The notes under the pieces: model-generated
Databases searched by the model: none
Told to the model about the DNA's origin: nothing
What the model saw: the letters and a program-made list of their open reading frames with translations, nothing else
Program-made: the position numbers and the translations under genes
In this document: positions 51,061 to 60,440 of the stretch, one piece after another
How positions within the stretch are numbered: the stretch's first letter is position 1
Layout of the letters: each line of letters starts with the position of its first letter
Assembly (NCBI GenBank): GCA_041741535.1
Contig: JBGSJV010000132.1
Coordinates: 1-64,000 of the forward strand
DNA from: M30B19 sp041741535
Lineage (GTDB): Bacteria; Planctomycetota; Planctomycetia; Pirellulales; Pirellulaceae
Length of the DNA: 64,000 nucleotides
Direction of reading: 5' to 3'

Positions 51061-51990
51061 ATGACCCTTGAGCCAATTTCCGAAAGTCATGATCCTGTGT
51101 TGCCAAGGATGGAACCTCCTAGCGGTCTTCCCATGGAGTTGGAGGGCAAGTGTCGGACGTTATGGCAGATCGTTCGTCGATACGCGCAACCGATTGTGGC
51201 CTTTAGTGGCGGAGTCGATTCGTCTTTGGTTGCGGCCGTGTTGGCTCGGACTCATGACAAGCGTGTGTTGTTGGTCACGGCGGACAGTCCCAGTCTGTCT
51301 CAGCGACAACGTGAGACGGCGGACCGCGTCGCACGGGAGTTGAATCTTCCGCATCGCTGGTTGGAAACTCAAGAAGCGTCCGATCCACTGTATCAACGCA
51401 ATCATCGCGACCGCTGCTACTATTGCAAATCCCATTTGTACGCGGCCTTACGCGCGGTGGCTGCCGAATATCCTGCCGCCACGATTCTAAGTGGTACCAA
51501 CTACGATGACCTCAGTGATTACCGACCAGGGTTGCAAGCCGCCGCGGAGCAACAAGTGCAATCGCCTTTGGCGGAGGCTGGATTTACCAAAGACGATGTT
51601 CGCGGGTTGGCTCGGGCTTTGCATTTGTCGGTCCACGATCTTCCGGCGGCTCCTTGTTTGGCCAGTCGTGTGGCGTACGGAGTTGAAGTAACACCAACGC
51701 GACTGCACCGAGTGGAGCAAGCGGAATCACTGCTGTGGCAAGCCGGCTTTTCCAATGTTCGCGTTCGAGTACTACCCGGTGAGATCGCGCGAATCGAAGT
51801 TCCCAAGTCGGAGGTCGGGCGGCTGACGGAGTGGATCGAGCAGGATTCGTCTGGGACCATTGTCCGGCAGTTTCGGGAACTCGGCTTTACCGACCTGAAA
51901 ATCGCGACGGACGGATTCGTCTCCGGGAGCCTCAACGCCGCGACCCATTCGACAACCGCGGCCGCGTTGCCTAAGTTGCCTATTCTGTGA
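51061..51990 (+). CDS. larE: LarE-type ATP-dependent sulfur transferase
   Basis: LarE adds sulfur to the pyridinium cofactor precursor used in nickel-pincer lactate racemase. The 309-residue cytosolic protein has the PP-loop FSGGVDSS (48-55), RCYYCKSH (C119, C122), SGTNYDDLSDYRPG near 145-157, and PCLASRVAYG (C199). Three cysteines at these places are the set reported for iron-sulfur-cluster LarE proteins, rather than the single sacrificial Cys type. larB, larC and larA are not in the window. The start at 51061 is chosen because it fits a 4-bp spacing after the previous gene; a TTG at 51040 is in the same frame. Confidence 0.88.
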   Translation: MTLEPISESHDPVLPRMEPPSGLPMELEGKCRTLWQIVRRYAQPIVAFSGGVDSSLVAAVLARTHDKRVLLVTADSPSLSQRQRETADRVARELNLPHRWLETQEASDPLYQRNHRDRCYYCKSHLYAALRAVAAEYPAATILSGTNYDDLSDYRPGLQAAAEQQVQSPLAEAGFTKDDVRGLARALHLSVHDLPAAPCLASRVAYGVEVTPTRLHRVEQAESLLWQAGFSNVRVRVLPGEIARIEVPKSEVGRLTEWIEQDSSGTIVRQFRELGFTDLKIATDGFVSGSLNAATHSTTAAALPKLPIL

Positions 51991-52247
51991 ATTTCCTGAG
52001 AAACTTGTTCCATTTTGGGCAAGTTGGTCGTCGGATCAACGAATCCCACGCGGCAGAAAATGAAAAACTTGTTGCGAAAAAACGACAATCCTCGACGGAT
52101 TTCTCGTGGTGGTTTAAACTACGGTTCACGACCGTCGACCAAGGCGGGATCTGTTTGATGCAAAAGCGGCCAAATTAGTTTGGCTAGAGTGACGTCTTCG
52201 AGCAGATTGGCAAAGCGGCGACAAACGGACACAACTCGAGGGAAACG

Positions 52248-53267
52248 ATGTACGAAGATTACGAATTTGACGGCAGAGAGTCTGGCGCAAGTACCATAGT
52301 CGGTGTATTGATTCTGTGTTTGGTGATCTTGGGCGGGGCCTATGGATTGATCTATTACCTCCAAGGTGCTTTTGTCGGGCGCCAGTTCTTATCGGCGTTG
52401 TTGTCGCCGGTGGGATTGTTTTGGCTAATCTTTTTAATCGGTGCCATGACCGCCACGTTTACAAAGCAACGGTTTCTGGCGGCGCTGTTGTGGTTGTCGA
52501 TGATTGCTTTGAGTTTGTTGGGCAACCGAACGATCGCGAACAATTTGGTTTCTGGACTCGAGGCGACCCACGAAAGCGTCGAGGTCGGAACGATGGAAGA
52601 AATGCAGTACGGTTTTGTGTTGGGTGGTGCCGCGAAGGTAGTCAAGAATCGGCAAATCGACTTGAACTCCGCTGGGGAACGAGTGACCGAGGCAATTCGG
52701 TTGTACAAGGCCGGCAAGATCAAGCACTTGGTGTTCACGGGTAGCCCGTTCTTGTATCAGGATGACGAGATCAAGTCAAAAAACACGACCACCGTGGTAG
52801 GTCCAGCCGAACAAGACCAGGGTGCGGAAGTCCCCGCAGACGCGGCTGCGACCGAAACGAAAGAAGGCGAGGGAACCACCGAGCCGACGAAAGTTGAAAC
52901 ACCCGCGGAATTGGATCGATCGCTAAGTGCGTATGAAGATGCGATGCGAAACTTGATGACGGCCAATGGAGTCGTCGATACCGATTACACGTTTTTGGGT
53001 GGCCGATACACCCAAGAGGAAATGCAACGAATTGACGAGTTCTTGGCGGACAAGGCTCCGGGCAAGTTTGGCCTGATTACGTCCGCGTCACACATGTCCC
53101 GCGCGGTGACCTTGGCACACAAGCAAGGGCTGACTCTGATCTCGATTCCCGTTGATTTCCAATCGGGCCCCATTGATGAAGATCCCATCTTCTTTATTCC
53201 TCGGGCCGAAGCCTTGTCTTCTTCTGGAGTCGCGATCAAGGAGTACATCAGCAGTTGGCTCCCATAG
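52248..53267 (+). CDS. YdcF/ElyC-type (DUF218) membrane protein
   Basis: The 339-residue protein has three N-terminal membrane segments (STIVGVLILCLVILGGAYGL, LSPVGLFWLIFLIGAM, LAALLWLSMIALSLLG). A DUF218 domain runs from about 120: EMQYGFVLGGAAKV, ERVTEAIRLYKAGKIKHLVF, then YTFLGGRYTQEEMQRID and TSASHMSRAVTLAHKQGL. An Ala/Glu/Thr-rich stretch near 185-225 is an insertion. Relatives include ElyC, with a role in envelope integrity and peptidoglycan precursor supply. It is followed by the NfeD-type protease gene with 29 bp between, so the two may act in the envelope together. Confidence 0.85.
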   Translation: MYEDYEFDGRESGASTIVGVLILCLVILGGAYGLIYYLQGAFVGRQFLSALLSPVGLFWLIFLIGAMTATFTKQRFLAALLWLSMIALSLLGNRTIANNLVSGLEATHESVEVGTMEEMQYGFVLGGAAKVVKNRQIDLNSAGERVTEAIRLYKAGKIKHLVFTGSPFLYQDDEIKSKNTTTVVGPAEQDQGAEVPADAAATETKEGEGTTEPTKVETPAELDRSLSAYEDAMRNLMTANGVVDTDYTFLGGRYTQEEMQRIDEFLADKAPGKFGLITSASHMSRAVTLAHKQGLTLISIPVDFQSGPIDEDPIFFIPRAEALSSSGVAIKEYISSWLP

Positions 53268-53296
53268 TTGACTTTTCTGTTAATTGCAGCGTAGGA

Positions 53297-55012
53297 ATGC
53301 GTCACGCAGTACGTTGGTTGATCGCAGCGGCATTCTTATGCAATGCGCTTTTGGTAACTGTCAACTCTCAAATAGCAGCGTCTGTCGTACCCCGTATTGA
53401 AGGTCGCGAATCCGAAACAGTGGCGACGGGCGAAGGGACGCTGCCCTGCGCGCAGGAGCAGGAGTCTCAGACGGATGTCGCCGCGGAACAAAAGGTACCG
53501 ACCGTAAGGGCCAGCTCGACTTGGGACGACCTGGTGGCCCGGGGGCCATTTTTGCGGCCTTTCTTGTTGCAGATCAAAGGCGCCATCGACCATACGACGT
53601 TGCGCTACGTGCAGTCCGCTCTACGTCAGGCCCAGAACAGCGAGGCCGACTTGATCGTGGTCGAAATCGATTCACCCGGCGGTGGTGCGGTCGAAAGCAT
53701 GGAAATTGCGGACATGCTGTCGCAGATCCAGTGGGGACAGACCGTTGCTTGGATTCCACGCGAGGCGACTTCCGGTGGAGCGATGATTGCGCTTGGCTGT
53801 CAAACGATTGTGATGCAGCCGGGAGCAACCATTGGCGATATTGGTGTGATTCAAATGGATCCGACCATGATTGCATTTCGTTACGCTCCGGCCAAGATCC
53901 GTTCGATACTGGTCGCTAAAGCACGAGCGTTGGCCGAGCGACATGGTCGGTCTCCGGAATTGGCCGAAGCGATGGTCGACGAGTACGCGGTGGTTTATCA
54001 ACAGACGGACGACCCACAACAGTTCAAACTGGTCTCGATGGGCGCCCCCGATGAATTGGGCGCAGCGCCTGCGGCTGATGTGGCCGCACAAGTTGAAGAA
54101 GAACTGCCCGGCGGCTGGAAGTTGGTCCCCGAATCGCGTTTGGGTCGGTTCGTCACCTTGCCACATTCGCGCGCCGAGGCGTTGGGCTTTAGTCAACATC
54201 ATTGCGATAACTTTTCCGACTTCGAAACTCAGTTGACGCTACAGGGCGAGTGGACGGTGCGGCAATACGGATTTACCGATCGAGTCGTCGACTTCTTGAA
54301 TAACTTCTGGGTCACGCTGCTGTTGTTGATCGTCGGGATCATTGCGTTGTTTATGGAGATCGCGTCACCTGGGATGAGCGTGGGGGGACTATTGGCACTT
54401 TTGTGCTTCTCACTCTTTTTCTGGAGTCACTTTATGGGTGGCACCGCGGGATGGTTGGAAGTGATTTTATTTGTGACGGGCGTGGCGTGTTTGGCGGCCG
54501 AGTTGTTCTTGCTACCCGGCTTTGGTGTTGCCGGAGCAATGGGGATTGGTTTGCTGCTGTTGTCGTTGGTGATGGCGACCTTGGATTTTGTTTATCCAAC
54601 TTCGGCTGGGCAATGGAATCAGCTTGGGTCGAGTCTGTTGTCGACTTTATTGGTCATGGTCGTGAGCGGCATCGGAATTGGACTGATCCTGCAAAATATG
54701 GGCAGCATTCCCGCTTTGAATCGTCTGACATTGCAACCGCCAAAATGGGACGACGGCCCGGTCGGCAAATCGAAAGACGATGGAAATTCTCCATCAATTT
54801 TGGTCGTAACCGAAGGCCGCGCGGCTGGCTTGAAGGTTGGCGATGAAGGCGTGACGGAAAGTGTGTTGCGTCCGGCTGGTCGAGCGTTGATCCACGGGCG
54901 GAGCGTTGACGTGATTGCCGATGGCAAGTTCATTGATCCTGGGCAACCAATCAAAGTCATTGATGTACGTGGCAACCGTCTCATTGTGGTGCCAACACAG
55001 GCGCAAGCATAG
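53297..55012 (+). CDS. NfeD-family ClpP-class membrane serine protease
   Basis: The ATG at 53297 gives 571 residues with a signal peptide (LIAAAFLCNALLVTVNSQIA). The ClpP-like protease domain (about 85-300) has VEIDSPGGGAVESMEIADML, ATSGGAMIALG (nucleophile S159) and a basic partner candidate, K208. NfeD membrane segments follow (LLLLIVGIIALFMEIASPGM, WLEVILFVTGVACLAAELF, GLLLLSLVMATLDF). The C-terminal OB-fold begins about GRAAGLKVGDEGVTESVL. This is the long NfeD1b-like type, thought to cut stomatin-like membrane proteins. No stomatin gene is adjacent. An earlier TTG at 53255 would overlap the upstream gene. Confidence 0.88.
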   Translation: MRHAVRWLIAAAFLCNALLVTVNSQIAASVVPRIEGRESETVATGEGTLPCAQEQESQTDVAAEQKVPTVRASSTWDDLVARGPFLRPFLLQIKGAIDHTTLRYVQSALRQAQNSEADLIVVEIDSPGGGAVESMEIADMLSQIQWGQTVAWIPREATSGGAMIALGCQTIVMQPGATIGDIGVIQMDPTMIAFRYAPAKIRSILVAKARALAERHGRSPELAEAMVDEYAVVYQQTDDPQQFKLVSMGAPDELGAAPAADVAAQVEEELPGGWKLVPESRLGRFVTLPHSRAEALGFSQHHCDNFSDFETQLTLQGEWTVRQYGFTDRVVDFLNNFWVTLLLLIVGIIALFMEIASPGMSVGGLLALLCFSLFFWSHFMGGTAGWLEVILFVTGVACLAAELFLLPGFGVAGAMGIGLLLLSLVMATLDFVYPTSAGQWNQLGSSLLSTLLVMVVSGIGIGLILQNMGSIPALNRLTLQPPKWDDGPVGKSKDDGNSPSILVVTEGRAAGLKVGDEGVTESVLRPAGRALIHGRSVDVIADGKFIDPGQPIKVIDVRGNRLIVVPTQAQA

Positions 55013-55026
55013 TTGCCGCGCCGTTC

Positions 55027-55128
55027 GAGGCTTTGTCTCGGTAAGATGATGACTCTTTGGTCGGTATGCAAAGTCTTGTAGGGAAGATAGGATCGGGGAG
55101 AGAAAGGCCGCGGTCGGGACAAAGCCTT
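55027..55128. repeat. Inverted pair AGGCTTTGTC/GACAAAGCCT
   Basis: AGGCTTTGTCTC (from 55028) and GGGACAAAGCCTT (55116-55128) are near inverse copies about 100 bp apart in the gap after the protease gene. The right arm GGGACAAAGCCT is also present at 21957-21968 beside another inverted repeat, so the two may be parts of one degenerate repeat family. Confidence 0.4.
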
Positions 55129-55211
55129 CGGCTGGTCCGTTGTCGGCGTTCGCAACAGGTCGACGATTCCAATCGTGACCATCGCTACAATCCCTACAAC
55201 TTAACCGGTCA

Positions 55212-56522
55212 GTGACAATTGGTTCGCTGCAAGTGATTCTTCTGGGGAGAGCTTCCTTTGGATTCCGATACAAAACCACGTTGTGCCGTCCACGGCCTAT
55301 GGACCGTTGTGTTGTTTTTCAAGAGTCCCCATTGTCCCTTCACCTGCGAACCGCATCTGCTTGGCCCACCGCTACTCAATCGCCGTCCACTGGCGACGAG
55401 GTCGCTGCGTTTTTGGATGAGTTGGATTTGGCTCTGCAACGTGTGGATTCGGAACCCGAACTTGTCGAAGTTTGCCTGACTCGTTTCGTCGAACGATTGC
55501 CGGCCGAAGGGATGTCGATCCAGCGCGTTCTTGCCCCGGACGAACTATTGGCGGGGGCGGAGGCACGCGACCGGGATGGTTGGCATTCACGCGGCCGATG
55601 TCCACTTGGCCCGAAGTTGGCGGATAATCTGGCCGAGGTTCTCCAGGCGGCTCGCGTTCCCAAGCCGATTGTTGTCAATCGGATGGTGTCCCAGTCTCGT
55701 TCGTGGCCCTATCCCGAAGTCCGGCAAGCAATTGTGCGTGCGCTGAGGAAAGGCGAGCAGGTCTGGGGTTACTTGTCCGTTTTTAATCATTTGGAGGATT
55801 CCGAGTTCGATCGGGATTCTGCTTGGTGGGTCGAAGCCATTTCGCAGGCCGTCGAGCAACATCTGCAACGGCTTGAATCGCAGCGAACGGCCATGGAACT
55901 TAGCGTTTCGATCGCCGAAATGTTGTTGAAGAGTTTGCAACAGAAGGACAACACCACCTACGAACATAGTTTGCGGGTTGGTGAATTGTCGTTGCTGTTG
56001 GCGCGAGCACTTGGCTGTTCCGCGATCGATTTGCAAACGATCTATCTGGGAGCGGCGCTGCACGATATTGGCAAACTTGCGATCGATGGCTCGATCTTGA
56101 GGAAGCCCGGGGACCTGAGCATGTCCGACCTGGACCGTCTGCGGGAACATCCGCAATTGGGTCACGACTTGCTCAAGTGTTTTGAGTCCTTGTCGGGTGT
56201 TTTGCCGATCGCGTTGTTTCACCACGAGCAGCCCGACGGAGGCGGTTATCCGTTGGGTTTGGAACTGGACCAGATCCCTTGGCAGGCCCGTTTGGTTTCG
56301 GTTGCGGATTCGTACGACGCATTGACTCGTGATCGTCCCTACCGGCACGGGTGTACCCACGAACGGGCCCTGGAGATTCTGCGTGAGGGCTCCGGCCGGC
56401 AGTGGGATCCCGAGATGATTCGAGTATTGGACAGGGTCTCTGAGCAAGTTCGAGCGTTGCATCTGCAGCCGCCAACCAACTCGTTGCCGGGGTTGCTCAA
56501 GGGGGCGGCCCTGCACACCTGA
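55212..56522 (+). CDS. GAF and HD-GYP domain protein, candidate cyclic-di-GMP phosphodiesterase
   Basis: The 436-residue frame contains a GAF-like sensor region (about 70-215) and a C-terminal HD-GYP domain (about 235-420). Motifs are HDIGKLAID (H284, D285), REHPQLGHDLL, FHHEQPDGGGYPLGL (GYP at 345-347) and VADSYDALTRDRPYR. Such domains hydrolyse cyclic-di-GMP to pGpG or GMP in the cytoplasm, which lowers biofilm signals. The start is uncertain; ATG at 55299 is a plausible shorter form without the first 29 residues. It is followed by ribBA with a 96-bp gap. Confidence 0.87.
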   Translation: MTIGSLQVILLGRASFGFRYKTTLCRPRPMDRCVVFQESPLSLHLRTASAWPTATQSPSTGDEVAAFLDELDLALQRVDSEPELVEVCLTRFVERLPAEGMSIQRVLAPDELLAGAEARDRDGWHSRGRCPLGPKLADNLAEVLQAARVPKPIVVNRMVSQSRSWPYPEVRQAIVRALRKGEQVWGYLSVFNHLEDSEFDRDSAWWVEAISQAVEQHLQRLESQRTAMELSVSIAEMLLKSLQQKDNTTYEHSLRVGELSLLLARALGCSAIDLQTIYLGAALHDIGKLAIDGSILRKPGDLSMSDLDRLREHPQLGHDLLKCFESLSGVLPIALFHHEQPDGGGYPLGLELDQIPWQARLVSVADSYDALTRDRPYRHGCTHERALEILREGSGRQWDPEMIRVLDRVSEQVRALHLQPPTNSLPGLLKGAALHT

Positions 56523-56548
56523 CGGATTTTTGCCGCGACCGTTATACT
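56519..56548 (+). promoter_or_regulatory. Candidate promoter of ribBA
   Basis: CTGACG (56519-56524), an 18-bp spacer and TATACT (56543-56548) precede the ribBA start by 70 bp. The gap is too short for an FMN riboswitch, and none is seen. Confidence 0.45.
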
Positions 56549-56618
56549 AAGTCGGCAATCGTGTCCGCCCCGATCACGTCGTTTTCGATCGGTGTTCCTT
56601 GCGATCGGAGAGTAGCCC

Positions 56619-57845
56619 GTGCCCAAGTCATTTTCGTCCATTCCCGCCGCAGTTGATGCCATTCGGCGTGGCCAAGTGATCATTGTTTTGGATGATGAGA
56701 ATCGCGAAAATGAAGGTGACTTCATCTGCGCGGCCGAGTTGGCGACTCCGGAAGCCATGAATCTGATCATGAGCGGGCGTGGCGATTTTTGCATGCCGAT
56801 CTTGCCGGAAGCCGCCCAGCGACTCGAACTCAAGCCGCTCTGTGAAGGCCAAAATTCGACGCCATTTAGCACGGCGTTTCTAACTCCCTTGGATCATCGT
56901 ACCGCGCGAACTGGAATCACCGCTGAAGAACGCGCGAAGTGCGTGCGCGCGATCGCGGATCCGAATACTCAACCATCGGATTTTGTTCGGCCAGGTCACG
57001 TCCACATGCTGTTGGCCAAGGAAGGTGGAGTTCTTCGCCGAGCGGGGCATACGGAGGCCGCGGTCGATTTGGCGCGGATGGCTGGGCTGCAACCGGCCGG
57101 GGTGCTCTGCGAGATCCTGAGCGAATCCGGCGACCGCGCCAATCGCGACGAGCTGCTGGCGTTGGCCGAGCGTCATCACTTGGAGATCATTACGATCGAA
57201 GACTTGATTGCCTATCGGCGCGTGAGCGAAAAGTTGGTTTCACCGTCAGCTAGCGCCAAGTTGCCCACTCGTTACGGCAATTTTCGGATCGTCGTCTATC
57301 AAGTGAAGTACGAAACACAGGAACCGATTGCCTTGGTTTTTGGCGATTTGAATCAGGCGGATCGGCCGCCACTGGTGCGGATGCATTCCAGTTGTTTTAC
57401 TGGCGATTTGTTAAGTTCGCTTCGTTGTGATTGCGGCGATCAACTGAATATGGCGCTGAAGATGATTGCGGACGATGGCTGCGGTGTGGTCGTCTATTTG
57501 CCACAAGAAGGACGTGGCATCGGCTTGATGGCGAAGGTGCGCGCCTACAACCTGCAGGACGAAGGGCTGGACACGGTGGAAGCCAATCACGCGTTGGGAT
57601 TCCAGGCGGACATGCGAGATTACGGCGTTGGCATTCAAATTCTTAAAGACTTGGGATTGAATCAAATTCGCTTGTTGACCAATAACCCCAAGAAGACCGA
57701 AGCATTTAACTTGCGAGGCTTCAACCTGGAGGTCGTGGACCAGGTGCCGATTGTTCCCACGATCAATCCATTCAATAGCTCGTATTTGGCGACCAAGCGA
57801 GACAAACTTGGTCACAAATTACCTGAATCGTTGGGACAGGAGTGA
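56619..57845 (+). CDS. ribBA: Bifunctional DHBP synthase / GTP cyclohydrolase II
   Basis: RibBA catalyses both entry steps of riboflavin synthesis: GTP to the pyrimidine precursor, and ribulose 5-phosphate to dihydroxybutanone phosphate. The RibB half has DDENRENEGDFICAAE (26-40) and SGRGDFCMPI. The RibA half has HSSCFTGDLLSSLRCDCGDQL in two parts: the zinc Cys are C259, C270 and C272. GRGIGLMAKVRAYNLQDEG and LTNNPKKTEA follow. The 408 residues match the family. The start codon is GTG (reading GTGCCCAAG). purK begins 7 bp after its stop, so GTP use and purine synthesis are linked in one transcript. Confidence 0.96.
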   Translation: MPKSFSSIPAAVDAIRRGQVIIVLDDENRENEGDFICAAELATPEAMNLIMSGRGDFCMPILPEAAQRLELKPLCEGQNSTPFSTAFLTPLDHRTARTGITAEERAKCVRAIADPNTQPSDFVRPGHVHMLLAKEGGVLRRAGHTEAAVDLARMAGLQPAGVLCEILSESGDRANRDELLALAERHHLEIITIEDLIAYRRVSEKLVSPSASAKLPTRYGNFRIVVYQVKYETQEPIALVFGDLNQADRPPLVRMHSSCFTGDLLSSLRCDCGDQLNMALKMIADDGCGVVVYLPQEGRGIGLMAKVRAYNLQDEGLDTVEANHALGFQADMRDYGVGIQILKDLGLNQIRLLTNNPKKTEAFNLRGFNLEVVDQVPIVPTINPFNSSYLATKRDKLGHKLPESLGQE

Positions 57846-57852
57846 CGTCGGC

Positions 57853-59052
57853 ATGAGCGTTGATAAAGTGACGGGAACGTTGGAGGAAATTCAGGTTCAG
57901 CCAAGTCGCGATTCCGTTCCAAGTCCGATTCTGCCTGGCGCGACCTTGGGTGTCGTGGGAGGCGGGCAGTTGGGGCGGATGTTTGCCCTGGCAGCTCGTC
58001 GAATGGGTTATCGAGTCGGAGTTTGGTCGGACGAACCAGGTCCGGCAACGGAATGTGCCGATCACGTCTTGATCGCAGACTACGACAATTCGGAGGCGGG
58101 CCGTTCGTTCTGCTCGGCTGTCTCGGCGCTTACCTTCGAAACGGAAAAGCTGCCCGTGAGTTTGTTTCGCGAGGCGGCCGAGTTCGTGCCCGTCCGACCG
58201 GGAATTGCGTTTCTCGAGATGTCGCAGAATCGCATTCGTGAAAAGACTGGTTTGCAACAGGCTGGGCTTCCGGTGGGCCCTTTTCAGGTGACTCGAAGCC
58301 TTGCCGATTTGGAAGCCGGAATCGCTCGGCTGGGCACCCCCGCGATTTTGAAAACGGCCAGTGGCGGGTACGACGGCAAAGGGCAAGTCCGGATCGAGGC
58401 CACGTCCGATCTGCGCGACATTTGGCGATCGTTGGGGACGAACGAAGCTGTTTTAGAAGCGTTTGTACCGTTTGTGGATGAAATCAGTGTTCTGGCGGCA
58501 CGGGACGTATTTGGAACTAGTGTGACCTACGGTCCAATTCATAACACCCATAGCCACCATATTCTCGATATCTCTTATTGTCCCGTGGACGTTCGCGACG
58601 ATGTCCGAACGCGGGCAATCGAAGTCACGACGAAGATCGCCGAATCTTTTGGGGTCGTCGGCGTGTTTTGCGTCGAGTTGTTTGTCTTGGCTGACGGACA
58701 AGTGTGGGTGAATGAAATTGCCCCGCGGCCGCACAATTCTGGACACTTGACCATCGAGGGGCACGTGACGTCGCAATTCGAACAACAGGTCCGTTGTCTG
58801 TGCGGATTTCCAGTCGGATCGGCGGCATTGGTACGGCCGGTTGCCATGGCCAACCTGTTGGGCGATCGCTGGCAAAACGGTGAGCCGGTTTGGGATCGGT
58901 TAGCCGACAAATATCCCGACGTGCAATGGCATCTTTACGGCAAAACCGAAGCACGAGTTGGGCGCAAGATGGGGCATCTGACGGTGACTGAGGAATCCGC
59001 GGCTGCTGCGGTGGCCAAAGTGGTTGCCGCAAGAACGGCACTGACTCGTTAA
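57853..59052 (+). CDS. purK: N5-carboxyaminoimidazole ribonucleotide synthase
   Basis: PurK uses ATP and bicarbonate to carboxylate AIR in purine synthesis. The 399-residue protein has an ATP-grasp fold: LGVVGGGQLGRMFALAARRM (33-52), LTFETEKLP, LKTASGGYDGKGQVRIE, and EIAPRPHNSGHLTIEG (metal ligands). A 30-residue N-terminal extension precedes the usual start. The ATG at 57853 is selected because upstream in-frame codons overlap ribBA. purE, the partner mutase, is not in the window. dgt follows 27 bp later. Confidence 0.95.
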   Translation: MSVDKVTGTLEEIQVQPSRDSVPSPILPGATLGVVGGGQLGRMFALAARRMGYRVGVWSDEPGPATECADHVLIADYDNSEAGRSFCSAVSALTFETEKLPVSLFREAAEFVPVRPGIAFLEMSQNRIREKTGLQQAGLPVGPFQVTRSLADLEAGIARLGTPAILKTASGGYDGKGQVRIEATSDLRDIWRSLGTNEAVLEAFVPFVDEISVLAARDVFGTSVTYGPIHNTHSHHILDISYCPVDVRDDVRTRAIEVTTKIAESFGVVGVFCVELFVLADGQVWVNEIAPRPHNSGHLTIEGHVTSQFEQQVRCLCGFPVGSAALVRPVAMANLLGDRWQNGEPVWDRLADKYPDVQWHLYGKTEARVGRKMGHLTVTEESAAAAVAKVVAARTALTR

Positions 59053-59079
59053 CCAAACGCGAATCGATAACCCTGCATC

Positions 59080-60222
59080 ATGAATATCATGTCCGAATCA
59101 CAACCTTTGGTATCGAGTGCGTTTGTTGACGAGCGTGAATCCTTGTTATTGGCACCCTATGCCATGTTTAGCCGTGACTCCTTGGGGCGTTGTCGTCCCG
59201 AGGTTCCGCATCCTTATCGAGGTCCATTCCAACGCGATCGCGATCGTATATTGCATAGTTCCGCCTATCGGCGGTTGAGTGGCAAGATGCAAGTTTTCAC
59301 GGGTGAAATGGGGGATTACCACCGGACGCGTCTCACACACACGCAGGAAGTGGCAACGACCGCACGTACAATCGGCCGAGTCTTGCGGTTGAACGAAGAC
59401 TTGATCGAGGCATTGGCCTTGATGCATGACATCGGGCATCCTCCGTACGGACATTGTGGCGAAGATGCGCTGGACGAAGTCATGCGCCCCTACGGTGGGT
59501 TCTCGCACAATCGATTTGCCTTGACGATTGTTGAGGAGATGGAGTTTCGCTATTTGCGACATCCAGGACTAAACCTAACTGCGGAAGTCTTGGCCGGTCA
59601 AGCTGATCGGACTCAGAAGAATAAATTGGACCGCTCTTCATTGCTGGAAGTCCAATTGGTCGATGCGGCGGACAGCACGGCCTACGATGCGCATGACACC
59701 GATGATGCGATCAAGTTAGGACTAGTCACCCTGGAGCAGTTGCAACAAGTGCCGTTGATTCGCCAGTGCGTCGAGCAGGTGCGCGAGCATTACTCCGAAT
59801 TATCGGAGCGGTTCTTGAGTAAGGCAGTTGTTCATCACTTGGTCAATTTGCAGGTGACCGACATGATCGAACACAATGTCCGCGAACTGCGCGAACGCAA
59901 TTTTCCCAATGCCACGGCTGCGATGGAAAGCGGTTTTCGGATTGGTCCCTCTCCCGAACTGGCCGACAAAAAGCGAGAGCTGGAAGGATTTTTGTTCCAG
60001 CATGTGTATCGACATCCGAAGTTGATTTCCATACGGCAACAAGCCCATGATAAGATCCAGGCCCTGTGGGCTATCTATGTCGAGGACCCCAGTCGCTTGC
60101 CAAAAAAGTACCAGCTCCGCGCCGAAAAAATTGGCATTCATTTGATGGCCGGACATTACATCGCTGGCATGACCGATCGCTTTTTTGAAGATACTTATCG
60201 ATTGATGATCCAGTCCCGCTGA
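59080..60222 (+). CDS. dgt: Deoxyguanosinetriphosphate triphosphohydrolase-like protein
   Basis: The HD-domain enzyme cleaves dNTPs, especially dGTP, to the nucleoside and triphosphate. The 380 residues show RDRDRILHSSAYRRLSGKMQ, split as RDRDRILHSSAYRRL and GKMQVF, the first metal His in RLTHTQEV (H87), MHDIGHPPYGHCGEDAL (H116, D117) and a late Asp near YDAHDTDDAIKLGL. The length fits the shorter dgt-like type rather than the E. coli protein (505). It probably shares a transcript with ribBA and purK. The substrate range cannot be set from sequence. Confidence 0.9.
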   Translation: MNIMSESQPLVSSAFVDERESLLLAPYAMFSRDSLGRCRPEVPHPYRGPFQRDRDRILHSSAYRRLSGKMQVFTGEMGDYHRTRLTHTQEVATTARTIGRVLRLNEDLIEALALMHDIGHPPYGHCGEDALDEVMRPYGGFSHNRFALTIVEEMEFRYLRHPGLNLTAEVLAGQADRTQKNKLDRSSLLEVQLVDAADSTAYDAHDTDDAIKLGLVTLEQLQQVPLIRQCVEQVREHYSELSERFLSKAVVHHLVNLQVTDMIEHNVRELRERNFPNATAAMESGFRIGPSPELADKKRELEGFLFQHVYRHPKLISIRQQAHDKIQALWAIYVEDPSRLPKKYQLRAEKIGIHLMAGHYIAGMTDRFFEDTYRLMIQSR

Positions 60223-60440
60223 CCTGGGAGAGTCGTCGCGACGCCTCGGAGCGAGTTTTGTCGCGACGCTCGTCGGCGCGTGGATTTGGGCCCATGTGGT
60301 CCATTTGCGGAGGCACCGAAAGCCTAGTCGAAACGACCGATAACCTCTATACTTAGGAATCATCCCGAGGGCTCCACCGTCTGGCGACGGTAGCTACTGG
60401 TCAAGGTTCTAATGCCGCTCGCCTTAAAGGTCGCAACGAT

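Noticed and set aside
56523..56618. FMN riboswitch before ribBA
   Set aside because: The gap is 96 bp and lacks the conserved FMN aptamer segments.
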